Below are positions 16,453-18,079 of a stretch of DNA of 18,079 bases, in pieces. The stretch spans positions 1-18,079 of the forward strand of contig CALKKN010000055.1 in NCBI GenBank assembly GCA_937995275.1, given 5' to 3'. The stretch's first letter is position 1; every line of letters starts with the position of its first letter. The position numbers and the translations under genes are program-made. The notes below the pieces were generated by a model that was given only the letters and a program-made list of their open reading frames with translations, was not told the DNA's origin and did not search any database. Source of the DNA: an uncultured Lysobacterales bacterium (lineage in GTDB: Bacteria > Pseudomonadota > Gammaproteobacteria > Xanthomonadales > SZUA-36).

Positions 16453-17828
16453 TGAAAATCGTCATTCTGGGCGCCGGCCAGGTCGGCACCACCGTCGCTT
16501 ACAGCCTGTCGAACGAAGAAAACGACATTACCGTCGTGGACATCAACGCCGCGCACCTCAAGGAACTCCAGGAACGCCTGGACATCCGCGGCGTACTCGG
16601 TCACGCTTCCTACCCCACCGTGCTGGTCCGGGCCGGCATCGAGGACGCCGACTTGATTATCGCGCTGACCAGCAGCGACGAGGTCAACATGACTGCCTGC
16701 CAGGTTGCCTATACGCTCTACAATACACCGACCCGCATCGCGCGCATCCGATCGTCGGAATACATCGATCAAACCCGGCTGTTCGACCGGGAGCATTGCC
16801 CTGTGGACGTTCTGATCAGCCCGGAAACGCTGGTGACCCAGTACATCGCCCGCCTGATCGAATACCCGGGCGCGCTGCAGGTCCTGGACTTCGCCGGCGG
16901 CCGCGCCCAACTGGTCGCCACGCAGGCCTACGCCGGCGGGCCGCTGATAGGGCACCGTCTGCATACCCTGCGCGAGCACATGCCGGCCGGCGTCGAGGCC
17001 AGGGTGGCCGCCATTTATCGCCAGGACAAAACCATCATCCCGGACGGCAGTACGGTCATCGAAGAAAATGACACCGTGTTCTTCCTGGCCGCTCAGCGCC
17101 ACATCTGGACCATGATGAAAGAATTGCGTCCACTGGATAACCCGGTGCGCAGGATCATCCTGGCCGGGGGGGGCAACATCGGCAGCAATCTGGCCCACCA
17201 ACTGGAGCGCAATCACCACGTCAAGATCATCGAACGCGACCCCGAACGCGCCGAAACGATCGCCGAGAACCTGGAAAAGGCCATCGTGCTGGTCGGGGAT
17301 TGCGCCGACGAGGAACTGCTGCGCGAGGAAGCTATCGATACGACCGACGTCTACTGCGTGCTGACCAACGATGACGAGGCCAACATCCTGTCCTCGATGC
17401 TCGCCAAGCGCATGGGATCCGAGAAGGTCATCGCCATCATCAATCGCCCCTCCTACGTGGACCTGGTCGAATCGAGCTCGATCGATATCGCGGTGTCGCC
17501 GCAGCAGATCACGATCGGCGCCCTGCTGACGCACATTCGGCGCGGCAACATGGTCCGGATCCATTCCCTGCGCCGCGGCGCGGCCGAGGCAATCGAGGCC
17601 GTGGCCATGGGCGACAAGCGCAGCTCGAAGGTGGTCGGCCGGGCCATCGAGGACATCGACCTGCCACCGGGGACGACCATACCCGCCGTCGTTCGCGGTG
17701 AGGAGGTCATCATTGCCCACCACGACACGGTGATCCGGGAAAATGACCACGTGATCCTGTTCGTGCCCGACAAGCGCCAGATCGCCGCCGTGGAACGTTT
17801 ATTCCAGGTGGGCGCCCTGTTCGTCTGA
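16452..17828 (+). CDS. trkA: Trk potassium uptake system, NAD-binding regulatory subunit TrkA
   Basis: A 458-residue peripheral cytoplasmic protein that gates the TrkH/G potassium channel. It shows the classic duplicated RCK layout: a first Rossmann domain starting MKIVILGAGQVGTTVA (nucleotide loop GAGQVG, residues 7-12), an RCK-C domain (about 145-215), a second Rossmann domain with GGGNIGSNLA (loop at 239-244), acidic Glu261 after the second strand, and a final RCK-C domain ending KRQIAAVERLFQVGALFV (441-458). Length equals that of E. coli TrkA. The ATG overlaps the ntrX stop (TGATG), with GGGGAAGG upstream, so the two are translationally coupled. Linkage of ntrY-ntrX to trkA is also seen in alphaproteobacteria. 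A trkH-like start follows after seven bases. Confidence 0.97.
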   Translation: MKIVILGAGQVGTTVAYSLSNEENDITVVDINAAHLKELQERLDIRGVLGHASYPTVLVRAGIEDADLIIALTSSDEVNMTACQVAYTLYNTPTRIARIRSSEYIDQTRLFDREHCPVDVLISPETLVTQYIARLIEYPGALQVLDFAGGRAQLVATQAYAGGPLIGHRLHTLREHMPAGVEARVAAIYRQDKTIIPDGSTVIEENDTVFFLAAQRHIWTMMKELRPLDNPVRRIILAGGGNIGSNLAHQLERNHHVKIIERDPERAETIAENLEKAIVLVGDCADEELLREEAIDTTDVYCVLTNDDEANILSSMLAKRMGSEKVIAIINRPSYVDLVESSSIDIAVSPQQITIGALLTHIRRGNMVRIHSLRRGAAEAIEAVAMGDKRSSKVVGRAIEDIDLPPGTTIPAVVRGEEVIIAHHDTVIRENDHVILFVPDKRQIAAVERLFQVGALFV

Positions 17829-17835
17829 CAGCGGC

Positions 17836-18079
17836 ATGGGCTTCGCAGCCGTACAACGGGTCGTCGGGTTCCTGATAGCAGGGTCCAGCCTGATGATGCT
17901 GCCCCCGGTGGTGGTGTCCTGGTGGTATCAGGACGGCACGGCCAACCTGTTCCTGATCAGCGCGGCCTGCGGCTATCTGCAGGTCGTCGTCTTGACGCGC
18001 ATGGGACTCCTGATCGTCGCGGACCTGAAGCGATCCCTGTTCCGCCATCTCCTTCGACTGTCGCTGGCGTACTACGACA
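17836..18079 (+). CDS. trkH-like 5' end that changes to ABC-exporter-like sequence (partial, runs off window)
   Basis: An open frame of 81 codons to the window edge, starting at ATG 17836, seven bases after trkA. Residues 1-46 read like the TrkH N-terminus: QRVVGFLIAGSSLMMLPPVV, then a Trp-Trp-Tyr segment and QDGTANLFL, matching the first membrane helix and loop of TrkH, the membrane partner of TrkA. From about residue 47 (base 17974) the sequence should proceed into the TrkH loop and the RxGFLIVVLFW helix, but it reads VVLTRMGLLIVADLKRSLF (residues 50-68) and then RHLLRLSLAYYD. That is the pattern of the coupling-helix region of type I ABC exporters of the MsbA kind. So the frame looks like a TrkH/ABC chimera. 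It may be an assembly join near a contig end, or less likely a true fusion or divergent TrkH. Confidence 0.6.
   Translation, partial: MGFAAVQRVVGFLIAGSSLMMLPPVVVSWWYQDGTANLFLISAACGYLQVVVLTRMGLLIVADLKRSLFRHLLRLSLAYYD

Noticed and set aside
16152..17750. Open frame of 532 codons on the - strand across trkA and the ntrX end
   Set aside because: It is an antisense shadow of trkA with repeated Val-Asp-Gly-like composition and no domain pattern.

Overview
This is a GC-rich (visibly about two thirds G+C), tightly packed chromosomal segment from a gammaproteobacterium. The order def-fmt-rsmB on one strand, divergent from a LysM/TsaP-like gene, dprA, smg, topA, tsaC and hemF on the other, is a conserved core-genome neighbourhood of Gammaproteobacteria (compare fmt-def-dprA-smg-tsaC in enteric bacteria and trkA-rsmB-fmt-def-LysM-dprA-tsaC-hemF in Pseudomonas). 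A lysine/alanine-rich TopA tail in place of zinc fingers, and ntrY-ntrX between rsmB and trkA, suggest a Xanthomonadales- or Chromatiales-like lineage. That placement is inference from memory of gene order, not from a search.

Layout. Positions 1-2152 (+): the 3' end of DNA polymerase I, an SGNH/GDSL hydrolase and an NTF2-like protein, with overlapping stop/start codons. Positions 2166-9242 (-), read right to left: LysM/TsaP-like protein, dprA, smg, topA, tsaC, hemF. Positions 9243-9380 are the AT-rich divergent intergenic region that should hold the promoters of both large units. Positions 9381-18079 (+): def, fmt, rsmB, a DUF4390 lipoprotein, ntrY, ntrX, trkA, and the start of a gene that begins like trkH and runs off the window.

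Functionally the window covers translation initiation and its N-terminal processing (Fmt, Def), rRNA and tRNA modification (RsmB, TsaC), DNA repair, supercoiling and uptake (PolA, TopA, DprA), haem synthesis (HemF), a membrane two-component system (NtrY/NtrX) and potassium uptake (TrkA, TrkH start).

I see no phage, CRISPR array, insertion sequence, toxin-antitoxin or defence island, and no clearly new multi-gene system. Four points deserve a second look. (1) topA has no ATG, GTG or TTG start before its catalytic N-terminus; the homologous start position is an ATC codon with a well-spaced Shine-Dalgarno. (2) NtrX keeps its receiver and Fis-type DNA-binding domains but has lost several key AAA+ ATPase and sigma54-contact motifs. 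(3) A 9-bp-arm inverted repeat lies at the ntrX start, where start choice is ambiguous. (4) The last open frame starts like TrkH but ends like an ABC-exporter membrane domain, so it is a chimera, possibly from assembly.
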